Origin: Sutterella sp.
GTDB lineage: Bacteria > Pseudomonadota > Gammaproteobacteria > Burkholderiales > Burkholderiaceae_F
Reading direction: 5' to 3'
Assembly: GCA_003488465.1 (NCBI GenBank)
Contig: DNLN01000146.1
Coordinates: forward strand, 1 to 17,415
DNA: 17,415 nt
Shown here in pieces: positions 15,232 to 17,415 of this stretch. Position numbers and translations under genes: made by a program. The first letter of the stretch is position 1. Every line of letters starts with the position of its first letter. The notes beneath the pieces are model-generated. The model was given only the letters and a program-made list of their open reading frames with translations, did not search any database and had not been told where the DNA came from.

Positions 15232-16545
15232 TCAGTGACGCTTTTCTTCGCCGATCAGGTGCAGACTGTCGTACTCGCGCTGATTGCGCTGGTGCTTGAG
15301 AATCACAAGGCCCATGCATACGGCAACGAACAGGCCGAAGGTGATCATCGTGCCCTGCACTGAGAGGCCCGACTTGATGAGCAGCGCGTAGCCGCCCAGC
15401 ATAGTGAGGATCGAAGAGTTCTCGTTGAAGTTCTGCACGGCGATGGAGCGGCCGGCGCTCATCAGAACATGTCCGCGGTGCTGCAGCAGAGCGTTCATCG
15501 GAACTACGAAGAAGCCGGCAAGGACGCCGACGACGATCATGATGAAGCCGGCGATCAGAATGCCGAAGCTCACGTTCATGCCAAACACCGAGAACGAGCC
15601 CGTCACAGTCTGGATGTCATAGAAGCTCGTTGCCGAAACAACCAGCCCCATGGCCATGCCGAGCGGCAGCACCGTCAGGGACTTCTTGAGCGGGATGAAG
15701 ACGGCCGCCCCGGCGGCGCCGAGCGCCACGCCGACTGATACGACGGCCTGCAGAATGGCACCCTGAGAAAGATTCATGCCAAGGTTCACTTCGGCCCACT
15801 TGAGCACGAGGAACTGCAGCACGGCGCCTGCGCCCCAGAACAGGGTCGTCACGGAAAGCGAAATCTGGCCGAGCCGGTCCTTCCAGAGAATGGCGCAGGA
15901 CTTGGCAAAGTTCCGGACGCTTTCGACCGGGCTGAAGGAGCTGCGCGGATACCGGGCTCCCGTGTCGGGAATCGCCAGATTGACGGCGGCTGCGGCGGCA
16001 TAGATGAGAACGATGACGGCGATTGCGGCTTCGGGATGGGTGCTGATGCCGAGGGCGTCAAGGTGGGCGCTGTGCAGGACGACGTCCGCCACGGACGGGT
16101 GGATGAGCACGCCGCCCAGAACAACGCCGAGAATGATGGAAACGACGGTGAGGCCCTCCATCCAGCCGTTGGCGATCACGAGTTTTTCTGCGGGAAGCAG
16201 TTCGGTGAGGATGCCGTACTTGGCGGGCGAGTAGGCGGCCGCGCCGATGCCGACAACGGCGTAGGAGAGCAGGGGATGAGAGCCGAAGAGCATCATCAGA
16301 CAGCCGATTACCTTGATGGCGTTGGTGATGAACATGACGTGCCCCTTGGGCATGAGATCTGCAAAAATGCCCACCCAGGCTGCGAGCAATACGTAACTGA
16401 TGACGAAAAACAGTTTGAGTAGGGGCGTCATCCAGTCAGGTGCGTTCAGGCTGGTCAGCAGTGCGATGGCCGCGATCAGCAGTGCGTTGTCTGCCAGGGA
16501 CGACAGGAACTGCGCACTCAAAATTGTGTAAAAACCACGCTTCAT
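15232..16545 (-). CDS. lplT: Lysophospholipid transporter LplT
   Basis: LplT is an inner-membrane major facilitator that flips lysophospholipids inward for re-acylation by Aas. The 437-aa product starts MKRGFYTILSAQFLSSLADNALL, the family signature in helix 1. It has about 12 hydrophobic segments, the helix 4-5 segment AAAYSPAKYGILTELLPAEKLVIANGW (read in parts), and NFNENSSILTMLGGYAL near the end. An in-frame TTG at 16566 adds seven residues and was rejected in favour of the ATG at 16545. No acyltransferase domain is fused. It is divergent from alr with 237 bases between, an arrangement common in Burkholderiales. Confidence 0.94.
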   Translation of the reverse strand: MKRGFYTILSAQFLSSLADNALLIAAIALLTSLNAPDWMTPLLKLFFVISYVLLAAWVGIFADLMPKGHVMFITNAIKVIGCLMMLFGSHPLLSYAVVGIGAAAYSPAKYGILTELLPAEKLVIANGWMEGLTVVSIILGVVLGGVLIHPSVADVVLHSAHLDALGISTHPEAAIAVIVLIYAAAAAVNLAIPDTGARYPRSSFSPVESVRNFAKSCAILWKDRLGQISLSVTTLFWGAGAVLQFLVLKWAEVNLGMNLSQGAILQAVVSVGVALGAAGAAVFIPLKKSLTVLPLGMAMGLVVSATSFYDIQTVTGSFSVFGMNVSFGILIAGFIMIVVGVLAGFFVVPMNALLQHRGHVLMSAGRSIAVQNFNENSSILTMLGGYALLIKSGLSVQGTMITFGLFVAVCMGLVILKHQRNQREYDSLHLIGEEKRH

Positions 16546-16703
16546 GTGAAGGGACACTCTCGACAAAAACGCAAATTTTCAACAGTTTAACGAGTTTTGC
16601 CACCTACAGAGTGATCCGGTCGAAGAATCGAGCAGCTGGGTCCGCTTGCAGCATGAGCGTTTTGTTATGCGTTTGCCGTGCAGTTTGTGCGTGTGGATTG
16701 AGC

Positions 16704-16720
16704 CGAAATGCGCGATTTCG
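16704..16720 (+). promoter_or_regulatory. Small dyad upstream of alr
   Basis: CGAAAT-GCGCG-ATTTCG lies 63 bases before the alr start, between a TTGAGC (-35-like, 16698-16703) and TAGGAT (-10-like, about 16723-16728). The spacing of about 19 bp is long, so the promoter call is weak. The dyad could be an operator. Confidence 0.3.
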
Positions 16721-16782
16721 TTTAGGATCTCGGATTCTGCTGGAAACATTAGTGCTGCTGGCGCTCAGACATAGGATAAGGA

Positions 16783-17415
16783 ATGACTAGACCGATTTAC
16801 GTGACGATTCACAGGGAAGCCCTTCGAAACAATCTCCGGGTTGTCCGCAAGGCCGCGGGCGAGCGCGCCGTCTGGGCGGTTGCCAAGGCCAATGCCTACG
16901 GACACGGACTGAAGAACGCCGTACAGACTTTCACCGAGGCCGATGGCCTTGCGCTGCTTGAAGTGAGCGAGGCGGTCCGCGCACGTGATTACGGCTGGCA
17001 GAAGCGGATCCTTCTTCTGGAAGGTTTTTTTGATGAGCAAGAACTCGCCGTGATCGAGCAGAACCATGTCGAGACCATCGTGCACAGCGACTGGATGATC
17101 GACATGCTCAGGAAGCACGCGCCTTTCAAGGATCTGCGCTGCCACGTCAAGATCAACTCCGGCATGAATCGACTCGGTTTCAGACCGGAGCAGTACCGGA
17201 GCGTTGTCGAGAAACTCTCCGCAATTGCCGGAGTGACCGTCTGCGGAGCCGTGACGCACTTTGCCAACGCCGAACTTTCGTATGACAAGGGAGGTCCCGC
17301 GACCTTTGACAAGCAGCTGGGCAGGATGAAGTCGATCGGCGCGTTCAGGGGCGAAGAGTGTTTTGCCAATTCCGCCGCGACGCTCTTTCATCCCGAGGCT
17401 GGCGGCGATGCGGTG
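16783..17415 (+). CDS. alr: Alanine racemase, 3' end beyond window
   Basis: Alr interconverts L- and D-alanine with pyridoxal phosphate, supplying D-Ala for peptidoglycan. The ATG at 16783 follows AGGA at 16773-16776, and 211 codons are open to the window edge out of about 360 expected. AVAKANAYGHG carries the PLP-binding Lys35 and Tyr39. CHVKINSGMNRLGF (near 126-139), GAVTHFANAE (near 160) and ANSAATL (near 200) fit the N-terminal TIM barrel of the family. The C-terminal domain with the catalytic Tyr is outside the window. The divergent partner is lplT. Confidence 0.95.
   Translation, partial: MTRPIYVTIHREALRNNLRVVRKAAGERAVWAVAKANAYGHGLKNAVQTFTEADGLALLEVSEAVRARDYGWQKRILLLEGFFDEQELAVIEQNHVETIVHSDWMIDMLRKHAPFKDLRCHVKINSGMNRLGFRPEQYRSVVEKLSAIAGVTVCGAVTHFANAELSYDKGGPATFDKQLGRMKSIGAFRGEECFANSAATLFHPEAGGDAV

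Overview
The window reads as a chromosome segment of a betaproteobacterium of the order Burkholderiales, most likely a gut-type Sutterellaceae (Sutterella/Parasutterella relatives). The grounds are moderately high GC, a leuC-leuD-leuB-asd cluster, the rpsP-rimM-trmD-rplS operon, and a divergent lplT/alr pair. The genus is an inference from gene order and protein style, not from a database search.

Layout. Positions 1-495 (minus) hold the 5' part of a small lipoprotein gene that runs off the left edge. A regulatory region rich in dyad symmetry (496-707) separates it from leuC-leuD-leuB-asd (708-5088, plus), which encode leucine biosynthesis and the branch-point enzyme of Lys/Thr/Met synthesis. 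A bidirectional terminator follows. A solitary SulA/ImuA-like gene lies convergent to it (5192-5827, minus). A 445-base divergent intergenic region with several perfect inverted repeats and a good promoter leads into rpsP-rimM-trmD-rplS (6273-8526, plus), a ribosome-maturation operon with a terminator-like hairpin directly in front of rimM. A second bidirectional terminator separates it from hslO (Hsp33, 8609-9529, minus). A PHP-domain phosphoesterase of the RNase AM (Rnm/YciV) type follows on the plus strand (9730-10566).

The accessory part is 10567-15149. A 368-base AT-rich leader with two diverged 30-bp direct repeats precedes a 1224-codon gene with no recognisable enzyme domain, no signal peptide and no membrane segment. 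Forty bases downstream lies a 166-codon gene whose layout matches CesT-type (class I) type III secretion chaperones. The simplest reading is a large, undescribed type III effector with its cognate chaperone, inserted between housekeeping genes and with no secretion apparatus in the window. The window ends with lplT (15232-16545, minus; lysophospholipid transporter) and, divergent from it, the first 211 codons of alr (alanine racemase).

Most of the window is core metabolism and translation. The effector-chaperone pair and its duplicated promoter elements are the main candidate for something new.
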